Positions 18,061-26,642 of a stretch of 64,000 nt of DNA are shown here, piece by piece. The notes below the pieces were generated by a model. The model did no database searches, was not told the DNA's origin, and worked only from the letters and a program-made list of their open reading frames with translations. A program made the position numbers and the translations under genes. The stretch covers positions 1 to 64,000 of the forward strand of contig JBBFLK010000010.1 of the NCBI GenBank assembly GCA_037479115.1, read 5' to 3'. The stretch comes from Anaerohalosphaeraceae bacterium. Lineage in GTDB: Bacteria > Planctomycetota > Phycisphaerae > Sedimentisphaerales > Anaerohalosphaeraceae. How positions within the stretch are numbered: the first letter of the stretch is position 1; every line of letters begins with the position of its first letter.

Positions 18061-18088
18061 ATTATAGAACAGTTTTTTTGAAAGTCAA
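18061..18088 (-). promoter_or_regulatory. sigma70-type promoter for the nusA operon/leader RNA
   Basis: Minus strand TTGACT (18083-18088), 16-base spacer, TATAAT (18061-18066). The bases upstream toward 18143 are strongly A/T-rich (18105-18141), resembling an UP-element region, though they also form the 3' flank of the GH106-CE12 gene. Predicted transcription start near 18054. Confidence 0.8.
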
Positions 18089-18143
18089 GAAATGTTTGAA
18101 TTTCTGAAGAATATATATCTATATACTATATCTTGTTATAGCA

Positions 18144-21100
18144 TTATTTCAAATATAGTCCCAGAGGGCATTTGTCCAGCCGTCGTATTTCCTGAACCAC
18201 AATTTCCGCACTCAGACGGGCCCCGGCCGGGGTCGTATGGGTATGGTCTTCTAAGAAAAACTCCTGCGTGACCTTTTCCTGTCCCTGCTGTTCATAAACA
18301 CAGGCAATCGATTCATTTAAATTGATAAAAGGAACCCCCTCGGCCTGTGCAACCTGCTCCGCCCACGCGGCATAATCGGAACCGGCCCTCGTTAACCTGC
18401 CGTCTTTCCAGATGTTGCGGGGAACCGGTGATAAAAGAATCGGCTGAACCCCCTTTTCTTTCGCTTCGCGCACGTATTTTCGCAGATACCACCCATAGGT
18501 ATGAACCACCTCTTTTTGTCCCGTCGCTTCCAACACCACTTCTTGCGTCTCGTCACCGATTCCCTTCAGAGAAGCACGAGCCCTGCCTGTCGCCAATGGC
18601 CCGCTGTCGTTATGCCCAAACTGAATCAGCAGAAAATCGCCCTCCTTCATCTCCTCCAGCACTTTTTGCCATCGCCCTTCTGTTAAAAAGGTGCGGCTGC
18701 TGCGTCCGCCGATAGCCCGATTTTGGACAGATATTTTCGACAAATCAAAAAAGTCTGCTATCGGGTCTCCCCAGCCCTGCAGACCAGAGGTGCCGTTCTT
18801 CACTGTGGAATCCCCAATAATAAAAAGAGTCGGCTTATCCGCATTTCGGCTTGGTTCTTCAAGCGGATTCAAAATCTTTGCCGGAATCAGACGCACCGGT
18901 CCCAACAGGCCTGAATCCCGAAGCGGCCAGTCCGCCGCATTCAGAGGCTTATAGTCGATATTCACTACATTAATATCATAGAAATATTTCCAGCGAACCT
19001 GCCGACGGTCCAAATCCCGGATGCGGTTGGCCGCCAGGTTGGTCACATCAATCTCCAGTTTATTGAGGCCCTCACGCAGCAGTCCGCCGATTCGGCACGC
19101 ATACGGCGGCGTCCAGAAAATCCCAACTTCTTTGCCGTTCAGATGCACCCGAGCACTCTCGCAAACCGTCCCCAAATCGAGAATCCAATCCTCGGCGGTG
19201 CCGGCGGGCTTTTCAAACTCGAGCGTATAACGAGCCGTCCCCGCAAACCGCTCGGCCTCGTCATCGCCCCACTGAGTCCAGGAACTGAGCTGCTCAATCT
19301 GACGCGGCTTCGGCAGCGATGGACCACCCTGGATAAACTCAACCGTCCATCGCCCTTCTAAAGAAACCGAACCTGAGCTCGGACGCAGATAGGTCCACGC
19401 AGACGCATTCGGCATCTCCCTGGAGAAGGTTTTCAAAATCAGCGACTGTCCCGCCGTCATCTGGATGTACACCTGCGTTTGTCCATCTTTGTTCCGAACG
19501 GCTGCCAACCCCACTTGGTCTGAATGCAGCGGGTCCATCAAAACAACGGAACGGGCCGGCCTGCCCAGCGGGAGCCACTGCTCCAGCGGCTTTTGGCTCT
19601 GATTCACCAGAAAGTAATAGTACCCCTCCGGATGACTTCTTCGAACGACCTGGATGCCCGCATCCGTGAATGCCTCCCGGGAAATCCCGACGGACTGGAG
19701 CATCGGCTCGATGTCCCCAACCAAAATCTTTCCTTTCCTGCGCAAACAGGAACGGAAGGAACCGGCTGTTTCCTGCCGGAAAGCAAGAGATTGCAGCGTG
19801 CTGTTCAGCTTTTCCCGTCTCTTTTGCCAATCTTTCAGTCCGGGAACGTCCGAAGGCAGGCCCGAATCGAACAAAATCACAGCCCCCTTGTCGGCCAGTT
19901 TCAGCAGCGTATCGAGGGTCTCCGTCGGCATCAGGCGGCAGGCCGGAACCAAAACCGCCGAATAAGAATTGCCTCCGAGAACAATTTTTCCATCCCGAAC
20001 GGCGCTCTTTTGGAGAAACCTGTCGGAAACGGCATCATATCCGTATCCCCGGCTCCACAGGGCCATCGCGGTCTTATAAAAGGCACTGTCATAAAACCAC
20101 TGTTCCTGGTTGTGGATTCGAAAGGCCTGATAGAAGCCCTTCGAATCCTGCCACAAATCATAGACCGGCCAGTACAGCAGGATCTCATTGTCCGGCCGGC
20201 CCGCCTGCAGGATGGATTGACAGCGGGTCAGGTAGTCCGCAAACGCCGGCAGGTCCTGCCACAGCCCGCCGCCGGGTCCGAAATTGACCGACGCATAAAA
20301 CTGCCAGCCCGGCCAGGGGGCCTCCTGCGGGGAATACGGAATCCCATGAAAGAAAATATGATTGACGCCGGACAAAAACAGGAAATCCGCCGCGGCTTTG
20401 GCATCCGCCAGCGAGGCCTGAAAATGCTCTTTGAGCCAGGTAAAAGACTCGGCGGAGGTCAGGGGCTGCCCTTTCAGATGGGCCGCCGAAGAGGCCATCT
20501 TCATCATCGGAATCTGCCGGCTGTCCACGGAACGGAAGATTTCCGTTTCCGGAATGTCCGCTGCGGCATACAAATCAATCAGATTGGCCGGCGCCCCGTG
20601 GGCCTGATTGCGGGAGAGCCCTTTGTATCGATGACACCACTGCGTCCACCGCTCGATATAGGCAATATGCAGGTCAGAAAGCGTCCGGCGGTAGTCGCAC
20701 TTCACGCGGGCGGCTGTATCGGATGAATCCTCCCCGAACAAAAACTCAACGTAGTCCCGGAGGTCATAGCCCCGCCGCTTCTGAAACTCCCGAAAGAACT
20801 CCGCCGTCCAGTCCGCCTCGAAATACTCAAACGAATCATGGAAATGGGCTCGCGGCATCTGTCCGCGGTACCCGGCGAAGGCCTTGTCAAAAGCCGCCAG
20901 GTATTTTTCAAGGGCCGACACCGAAAACGGGTCCACGACGTTTCCCGCTCCGCCCGGGGCGGCGCGCTTGACTTTCTGCACCGGACGCCGGCCCGACAAT
21001 TCATAAATTGTCCAGCTGCCCTGCGGCGCTTCCCAGCGGAGCCGGCCCTCTTTGACCTTTGCCGTCAAATCCATCCGGCGTCCATCGGCCGCAACGGCAA

Positions 21101-21599
21101 TCACGGCCATCAGATAAGCCCTCGAATTTTTCGGAACCGACACTTCAAAGACCTGCCCGCCGGAAACCGAATACCGCTCGCAAAGCACCTTCATCGAGGC
21201 CAGCTCATCCGGAATATGCGGCCCGCCGAACGGCCAGCCCGTCCCCGTGGTCAAATCCACCTCCATTCCCAGCCGCTGTGCCTCCGCCGTCGTGTGGGCC
21301 AGCATCTTCATCCACTTCGGCGAAAGAAAATCAATAAACTGCTCCTCATATCCCTTGACGCCGTAAATCGGACAGATTTCAACTCCTCCGATGCCCGCCC
21401 GGCTGTACTCTTCCAGCAGGAAAGATAAATCGGCTTCGTTGACTGCACTGCCCAGCCACCACCATCGGGTCCACGGTTTGTTTTCCGCCGTCGGTGTCGG
21501 CCAGCCGACCTGCGTTTGTGCCGCAAAGACCCATCCGGACAATCCAATCGCAATCATCAGCCCGGCCGTCTGCCGAGCCAATCGGCCCCATCGATTCAT
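18144..21599 (-). CDS. Secreted GH106-like alpha-L-rhamnosidase fused to CE12 rhamnogalacturonan acetylesterase
   Basis: 1151 residues with a signal peptide (about 1-27). Residues 30-900 match the large GH106 family: RWWWLGSAVNEADLSFLLEE, GVEICPIYGVKGYE, LTTGTGWPFGGP, FLFLSGVNHIFFHGIPYSP, and a C-terminal beta-sandwich. Residues 923-1151 are an SGNH/CE12 esterase: IIGDSTVKNG (Ser nucleophile), IGGRSSRTF, QFGHND (Asn), and DHTHTTPAGA (Asp/His). Together they would remove rhamnose and acetyl groups from rhamnogalacturonan-I. AGGAG lies 6 bases before the ATG. Last gene of the five-gene pectin operon, 15 bases after the SASA esterase. Fusion is clear; substrate is inferred from families. Confidence 0.85.
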   Translation of the reverse strand: MNRWGRLARQTAGLMIAIGLSGWVFAAQTQVGWPTPTAENKPWTRWWWLGSAVNEADLSFLLEEYSRAGIGGVEICPIYGVKGYEEQFIDFLSPKWMKMLAHTTAEAQRLGMEVDLTTGTGWPFGGPHIPDELASMKVLCERYSVSGGQVFEVSVPKNSRAYLMAVIAVAADGRRMDLTAKVKEGRLRWEAPQGSWTIYELSGRRPVQKVKRAAPGGAGNVVDPFSVSALEKYLAAFDKAFAGYRGQMPRAHFHDSFEYFEADWTAEFFREFQKRRGYDLRDYVEFLFGEDSSDTAARVKCDYRRTLSDLHIAYIERWTQWCHRYKGLSRNQAHGAPANLIDLYAAADIPETEIFRSVDSRQIPMMKMASSAAHLKGQPLTSAESFTWLKEHFQASLADAKAAADFLFLSGVNHIFFHGIPYSPQEAPWPGWQFYASVNFGPGGGLWQDLPAFADYLTRCQSILQAGRPDNEILLYWPVYDLWQDSKGFYQAFRIHNQEQWFYDSAFYKTAMALWSRGYGYDAVSDRFLQKSAVRDGKIVLGGNSYSAVLVPACRLMPTETLDTLLKLADKGAVILFDSGLPSDVPGLKDWQKRREKLNSTLQSLAFRQETAGSFRSCLRRKGKILVGDIEPMLQSVGISREAFTDAGIQVVRRSHPEGYYYFLVNQSQKPLEQWLPLGRPARSVVLMDPLHSDQVGLAAVRNKDGQTQVYIQMTAGQSLILKTFSREMPNASAWTYLRPSSGSVSLEGRWTVEFIQGGPSLPKPRQIEQLSSWTQWGDDEAERFAGTARYTLEFEKPAGTAEDWILDLGTVCESARVHLNGKEVGIFWTPPYACRIGGLLREGLNKLEIDVTNLAANRIRDLDRRQVRWKYFYDINVVNIDYKPLNAADWPLRDSGLLGPVRLIPAKILNPLEEPSRNADKPTLFIIGDSTVKNGTSGLQGWGDPIADFFDLSKISVQNRAIGGRSSRTFLTEGRWQKVLEEMKEGDFLLIQFGHNDSGPLATGRARASLKGIGDETQEVVLEATGQKEVVHTYGWYLRKYVREAKEKGVQPILLSPVPRNIWKDGRLTRAGSDYAAWAEQVAQAEGVPFINLNESIACVYEQQGQEKVTQEFFLEDHTHTTPAGARLSAEIVVQEIRRLDKCPLGLYLK

Positions 21600-21614
21600 T
21601 TCTTACTCCTGTTT

Positions 21615-23189
21615 CTATTCAAAAGAATCTGTGCGGAATGGAACGGCAGGCAATCCTTCCGCGTTATACAGGCTCACAACAGGAAAATCATCCCACGCAT
21701 AACGCACCGCCAGCGGCTCCTGAACCTGCGGCGAACAGACCACCACCGTATCGCCCTCGATCCGGGCATCGGCCCAGTGAAATTTTCGGTCCGGACCCGC
21801 GACGGCAAATCCGCTCGGACTGCGTTCTTTCAAGACCAGCCCGCCTCCGATATGTGTAAAAGACAGACGAATGCAGCTGTCCTCCACCGCCATATTTTCA
21901 AAGACGGGGCCGGAGTATTCAATCTTTTCCCCATAGGCCAGCGCACGAGCCGCCAGGGCCAAACGCCTGCCGACTTCCTGTTTGTTCTTGGGATGAATGT
22001 TGTCCGATTCCCCGATATCGACCGCCGTAACCATCGCAGCATTGGGGAGCGTTCGATTTTTCGCCTGGGCCTGGCGCACCCGTGTCGTCCCTCCGCCCCG
22101 GCAGGGCTCCGCCGGCGGCTTGCCGTAGCCGGCCAGCTGCACATACACAAACGGAAAATCCCCCTGTCCCCAGCGGCTTCTCCAGTCGCGGATGAGTGTT
22201 TCCATAATCCGGTCATACACCGCCGCCGTCGGAATATTGGACTCTCCCTGATACCACAGGGCCCCGCGAATGGCATAGGGAATCAGCGGGGAAACCATCG
22301 CATTGAACAGCACGCAGGGGCTGTGCTGGTCCAGATGCGGATTTTTCGGAGCAGCGGGTTTTCGCGGCGGCTTTTCTCCGGCGGCTTCGGCTCTGGCGGC
22401 GGCCTCTTTCCAGGCGGCCAAATCCGCTTCATACTTCTTTTGAGCCGCCCCGCTGTCAAACTCCTGACATTTTCGGGCGTACTCCTCCAGCAGAAAATGC
22501 AGGTCTGTTTCGGCTTCGAGGGCTTTTCGGCTGACCCAGGCCTCGGCGGTGCTGCCTCCGTAAGCCGTTGTAATCAGCCCGACCGGCACATTCAGTTTTT
22601 TATGAATCTCACGGGCAAAAAAATACGCAACCGCCGAAAAATGCCCCACCGTCGCCGGCGAACAGACCTCCCAGCGGCCTTCGACATCATCGAGGGGCTC
22701 ATCACAGGTGCCGAACGGCACATCAAAGACCCGAATGCCCGGCCAGTCGGCCGCCGCCACCTCCGCCTCCTCGTTGAGCACGCCGCACCAGTACCGGTCC
22801 TCCCGAGCGACCGTCATATCCATATTCGACTGGCCCGAGCAAAGCCAGACCTCGCCTATCCATACATCCGCAAAGAGCCGCTGTTCGCTCCTGCCGGAAA
22901 CCGTCATTTCATACGGCCCGCCGGCCAGCATCGGCTCCAGTACAATCCGCCAACGGCCCGACGCATCGGCCAGGACGCTTTTTTCCTGTCCAGCCAGCCG
23001 CACGGTGATTTCCTCCCCCGACGATGCCTTCCCCCAGACCGGAATCGGCCGGCCCTGCTGGAGCACCATCGAATCCCCGAACACCCCGCAAACTTCAAGG
23101 GCAAGTGCCGGACCGGAAAGAACGGAAATAATCCAAAGAAGGACCGCTGTTCTGTGCGCCTTCCTGCAAAAGAGCGCTGCTGTGTTCAT
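21615..23189 (-). CDS. Secreted SASA-type carbohydrate O-acetylesterase
   Basis: 524 residues with a signal peptide (about 1-30, ending near PALALE). LCSGQSNMDM carries the Ser nucleophile of sialate-O-acetylesterase-like enzymes; FGDSMVLQQGRPIPVWGKA is the typical beta-domain opening; YGGSTAEAWVS and ESDNIHPKNK (catalytic Asp/His) follow. An Ala/Glu-rich insert (around 210-240) precedes NPHLDQHSPCVLFNAM. Despite the family name, these enzymes often deacetylate plant polysaccharides, and the surrounding pectin genes support that here. Its ATG overlaps the GH28 stop by 4 bases. Confidence 0.87.
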   Translation of the reverse strand: MNTAALFCRKAHRTAVLLWIISVLSGPALALEVCGVFGDSMVLQQGRPIPVWGKASSGEEITVRLAGQEKSVLADASGRWRIVLEPMLAGGPYEMTVSGRSEQRLFADVWIGEVWLCSGQSNMDMTVAREDRYWCGVLNEEAEVAAADWPGIRVFDVPFGTCDEPLDDVEGRWEVCSPATVGHFSAVAYFFAREIHKKLNVPVGLITTAYGGSTAEAWVSRKALEAETDLHFLLEEYARKCQEFDSGAAQKKYEADLAAWKEAAARAEAAGEKPPRKPAAPKNPHLDQHSPCVLFNAMVSPLIPYAIRGALWYQGESNIPTAAVYDRIMETLIRDWRSRWGQGDFPFVYVQLAGYGKPPAEPCRGGGTTRVRQAQAKNRTLPNAAMVTAVDIGESDNIHPKNKQEVGRRLALAARALAYGEKIEYSGPVFENMAVEDSCIRLSFTHIGGGLVLKERSPSGFAVAGPDRKFHWADARIEGDTVVVCSPQVQEPLAVRYAWDDFPVVSLYNAEGLPAVPFRTDSFE

Positions 23190-24562
23190 TCAAGCCCCGT
23201 CATATTTCGGCAGTTTTCAAAGCGAACCTTTGAGCCGTCCTCCGCCTGAATTCGGACATTCCGAAAGACCCAGTTTTCTGCGTTCTTAATCACACCGGCC
23301 TTTTTGGCGGTGATGTCGATGTTTTCCAGCAAGAAGAAACCGGCGGGCTGATTTTTGCGTCCGCTGACGGAAATTGCCGTTTCCGAATCCACCGCCTTGA
23401 TGTTGCGAATGGTAATATCGCGAATATACGGCGTGCCCAAATCCTCCGGCACCTGCTGGAGCAGCGCCTTCCAGTGTTTGGGAAATTCCCGGCCCTCCGC
23501 TTCCAGCTGCCTGCGCACCTCCTCCGGCACCGTGTTGTAGGCCGGATACCAGTCATAATCCAGCTTAATGGCCTCACGGACATTGTGCATCTGAATATCG
23601 TGCAGGTAGGCATCCCGCACCGTGCCGCCGCGTCCCTGCGTGGATTTGAACCGAATGCCGGTGCTGGTCCCGTAGGCCTTCAGATTGTACGCTTCCACGT
23701 TGTAGATGCCGCCGGAGGTCTCGCTGCCGAAGGTAATCAGCCCGTGTCCGCGGCGGGCGATGCAGTCCCGAATCACCACATTGTACGTCGGACGGTTCAC
23801 CCGAAGCCCGTCGGCATCCCGTCCGGCCTTCAGACAGAAATTGTCATCGTTGCAGTCAATATCGCAGTTCTGCACCAGCACGTTGGAGGAGGAATCAATG
23901 TCAATCCCGTCCGAACTGGGGCCGACCCGCTCATCGAGGTTGGCCCGAATCGTCAGCCCGTCCACGACGACATTGGTGCTGTAGCAGATATGAACCGTCC
24001 AAAAGCCCGGCTCCTGAAGCGTCAGGCCCTCCAGCTTCACATTGGAGGCATTGTAAATCAGAATCAGCCGCGGCCGCTTGCAGTCATAATCCACCACCCA
24101 GCGCAGGCCCTTGGGGTCATACTCCCGCCGCATCATCCAGTATTTGTCCCACCACATCGAGCCGGAGCCGTCAATCGTCCCCTTGCCGTAAATCCGTACG
24201 TTGGACACGTTGTGGGCATTAATCAGCGCTGCGGGCCAGTCCGTCTCGATCCCCGCCACGCGCGTATAGATTTCCGGATACTCCGACTCATCCTGAACCC
24301 CCTTAATGAGTACCCCCTCATCCACCCGCAAATCCACCCGCTCTTTGAGAAAAATCGAACCGGTCAGATACGTGCCGGGCGAAAACATCACCGTTCCGCC
24401 CCCCGCCTGTGCACAGGCGTCTATCGCTTTCTGAATGGCCTTGGTATTGACGGTCTTTCCGTCCGGCACCGCCCCGTATTCACAGGCGTTAAACTCTCCG
24501 GCTGCGGCCGCTGCGGAAAGTCCCAGCAGCCCCAGAAACAAAACGAGTCTCTGCAAATTCAT
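23186..24562 (-). CDS. Secreted GH28 polygalacturonase/rhamnogalacturonase
   Basis: 458 residues: signal peptide (about 1-20), then the pectate-lyase-like beta-helix opening CEYGAVPDGKTVNTKAIQKAI. GH28 catalytic motifs are present in order: SDGIDID, CNDDNFCLK, RRGHGLITFGSE and IRFKST (Asp, Asp-Asp, His, Arg-x-Lys). Hydrolyses alpha-1,4 bonds of homogalacturonan or of rhamnogalacturonan. The start at 24562 is supported by GAGGAG 5 bases upstream; in-frame codons upstream belong to the spacer from the previous gene. Spacing of 35 bases to the GH43-like gene indicates the same transcript. Confidence 0.9.
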   Translation of the reverse strand: MNLQRLVLFLGLLGLSAAAAAGEFNACEYGAVPDGKTVNTKAIQKAIDACAQAGGGTVMFSPGTYLTGSIFLKERVDLRVDEGVLIKGVQDESEYPEIYTRVAGIETDWPAALINAHNVSNVRIYGKGTIDGSGSMWWDKYWMMRREYDPKGLRWVVDYDCKRPRLILIYNASNVKLEGLTLQEPGFWTVHICYSTNVVVDGLTIRANLDERVGPSSDGIDIDSSSNVLVQNCDIDCNDDNFCLKAGRDADGLRVNRPTYNVVIRDCIARRGHGLITFGSETSGGIYNVEAYNLKAYGTSTGIRFKSTQGRGGTVRDAYLHDIQMHNVREAIKLDYDWYPAYNTVPEEVRRQLEAEGREFPKHWKALLQQVPEDLGTPYIRDITIRNIKAVDSETAISVSGRKNQPAGFFLLENIDITAKKAGVIKNAENWVFRNVRIQAEDGSKVRFENCRNMTGLE

Positions 24563-24597
24563 AAAAACTCCTCTGCACAGTTTTCTATCAGTACGGC

Positions 24598-26613
24598 TTA
24601 CGGTTCCGCCGTCTTTTTCAGGTCTTTTGAAGCCGCCAGAGCAATCGCCCGGCCCTTTTGTCCGACCGCACAGTAAAAATGATAAACGATTCCGTTCCAA
24701 TAGACAACCCAAGGCTTGTGGGCATAGGTCTGGTCCCACGGTTCGGAGGAGGCAATCAAATCCGGGCCGTCCCATTTGGTCCAGTTTACTAAATCATAGG
24801 AGCAGGCAAAGGTATCAAACGCACCCGGCCGCCAGAAGGCCCCGAAATAAAACATCACCCACAGGTCGCCGATTTTGGCAATCTGCGGGTCCCCGCTGAT
24901 GCCGGGTTTTCCGGAGGGCGAGCGGTTTTCCACAACCGGACCCGGCCCGAACCGCTTCCACTGCACCATATCGTGCGAAACGGCCATTCCGATGCGTTCT
25001 CCGCCTTCCCGGGCGGCCGCATTGTAAAACATCACATACGGAGCCCCAACCGTCAGCTGAGGGTCATAAATAATATGGCTCTTAAACAAAGTCCTTCTCT
25101 CAAAAGGACGTGCATCCGGGTCTGAGGGCCGCAGAACCGGCTCGGCCAGACGCTGCCAGGGTTTGGCCGACGTCGGGTCATCCGTCCAGGCCAGCCCGAT
25201 GGACAGCGGCGGCGTTTCGTACCCTTCCTTCTCCCCGCCCAGATAAGACAGCCAATACTTGCCGTCATGGGTGCGCAGTCCATAATCCCCACCCCACCGA
25301 TAATCGTAAAGAGCAATCCCGCCGGCGGCCTGGACCCAGTCCCAGGCCCCCTTTTGGCCGTGCGGCAGAATCACCCCCAGGGGATTCCAGTGCACCAAAT
25401 CATCGCTGACCGCCAGATGGGTGGTATAGCCGGCGGGGTTGTCTTCCATCTGAAAATAAATCATATACCAACGGCCCTGATGACGAAAGACCGTCGGCCC
25501 GTCGACCATCTTGCCCGCAGGCGGTTCAATTACGATACCATACTTATACGGCGTCTTGACCTGCTCATAAACCGCCTGCATGTCCCGGCGGCTCACGGAG
25601 GTTCCTTTCAAGTCAATTCTCACCGGCCGGTTGCGGTCGCAGAAAAGCTGTCCGTCTTTCTCAAAAAGTTCCGCGACCTGAATCGAGCTGCGCCGCTGCT
25701 CAAACCCGTCTTTTCGGGCATCTTCTCCCCGCCGGCCGGGATGCGTGAAATAAAACACAAACGCCCGGTCGCCGCTGACCACCACATCCGGATGGCCGCC
25801 TTTGACCTGGTCATCCGCTCCCGTTCCCGGCTCTCGAAGCAGGTTGTCTTTCTGCCGCTGCCAGTTCAAAGCATCGGACGAGCGGTACACGCCCAGCCCG
25901 TCCCAGACATCCACCAGCATCCAATAGAACCCCCTCCACCAGAAGACCTTCGGCCCCTCGCCCCGCCACTGTCCGGGCACTTTTCCTTTGTCCTGCCACT
26001 GATACAAATCCCGGCTGTCCGCATAATAGATGGACTTGCCGTCGCGTTCGTTGTTGTACCACATCCGCCACGTGCCGTCGGGCAGCCGAAACACACAGGC
26101 ATCAATCACCCGGTCGGAGGCAAGCGAAAGGGTGGATTGATACTCCCAGTTGATTAAGTTTCGGCTGGTCAAATGAAGAATCTGCCGCGGATGGTTCCAG
26201 TCGCGGAAAATCCCCGGCACATAGGTCAGATACATATGCCAGGTGCCTTCGTGATGGACAATCTCGGGGGCCCAGTAGGTATCATCTCCTTTTTTATAGC
26301 CGATGTCGGCCGTTCCGCGATAGGTCCAGGTCGCTCCGCCGTCAGCGGATTCGGCTATCCCAATCGGCGTTCCGTGCACCCAGCTGACTCCTTCGGCGTC
26401 GGCGGCATTGGCCCGGCGGTTGGTATAAAACATCAGCCATTTTTTTTCCTCCGGATGCCAGACCAGCACGGGGTCCGCCGCCCCGTCATACACTGGGTCC
26501 CGATACAGCGGTTTGGCGGCGATTTTCTCTTCTCCTGCTTCAGCCTTGTCCTGCGCGTTTGAAAGGCCTGACGCCAAAATACCCAAAACCCAAATCCATC
26601 CAAGCCCTCTCAT
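24598..26613 (-). CDS. Secreted double five-bladed beta-propeller glycosidase (GH43-like)
   Basis: 671 residues with a signal peptide (about 1-21, ending SNAQ). Two similar halves, about 40-330 and 335-671, each begin with an Asp-Pro or Asp-Gly-Pro blade (DGAADPVLVWHPEEKKW and DGPTVFRHQGRWYMIYF) and carry repeated W-x-M-(F/Y)-Y blades. This is the clan-F propeller plan of GH43/GH117/GH130-like enzymes. The likely target is an arabinan or similar pectin side chain, judged by neighbours. GGAGG is 7 bases upstream of the chosen ATG. I cannot say whether both halves are catalytic. Confidence 0.72.
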   Translation of the reverse strand: MRGLGWIWVLGILASGLSNAQDKAEAGEEKIAAKPLYRDPVYDGAADPVLVWHPEEKKWLMFYTNRRANAADAEGVSWVHGTPIGIAESADGGATWTYRGTADIGYKKGDDTYWAPEIVHHEGTWHMYLTYVPGIFRDWNHPRQILHLTSRNLINWEYQSTLSLASDRVIDACVFRLPDGTWRMWYNNERDGKSIYYADSRDLYQWQDKGKVPGQWRGEGPKVFWWRGFYWMLVDVWDGLGVYRSSDALNWQRQKDNLLREPGTGADDQVKGGHPDVVVSGDRAFVFYFTHPGRRGEDARKDGFEQRRSSIQVAELFEKDGQLFCDRNRPVRIDLKGTSVSRRDMQAVYEQVKTPYKYGIVIEPPAGKMVDGPTVFRHQGRWYMIYFQMEDNPAGYTTHLAVSDDLVHWNPLGVILPHGQKGAWDWVQAAGGIALYDYRWGGDYGLRTHDGKYWLSYLGGEKEGYETPPLSIGLAWTDDPTSAKPWQRLAEPVLRPSDPDARPFERRTLFKSHIIYDPQLTVGAPYVMFYNAAAREGGERIGMAVSHDMVQWKRFGPGPVVENRSPSGKPGISGDPQIAKIGDLWVMFYFGAFWRPGAFDTFACSYDLVNWTKWDGPDLIASSEPWDQTYAHKPWVVYWNGIVYHFYCAVGQKGRAIALAASKDLKKTAEP

Positions 26614-26642
26614 TTTTGTCCTCCCTGACAAAAAACGTTGTT

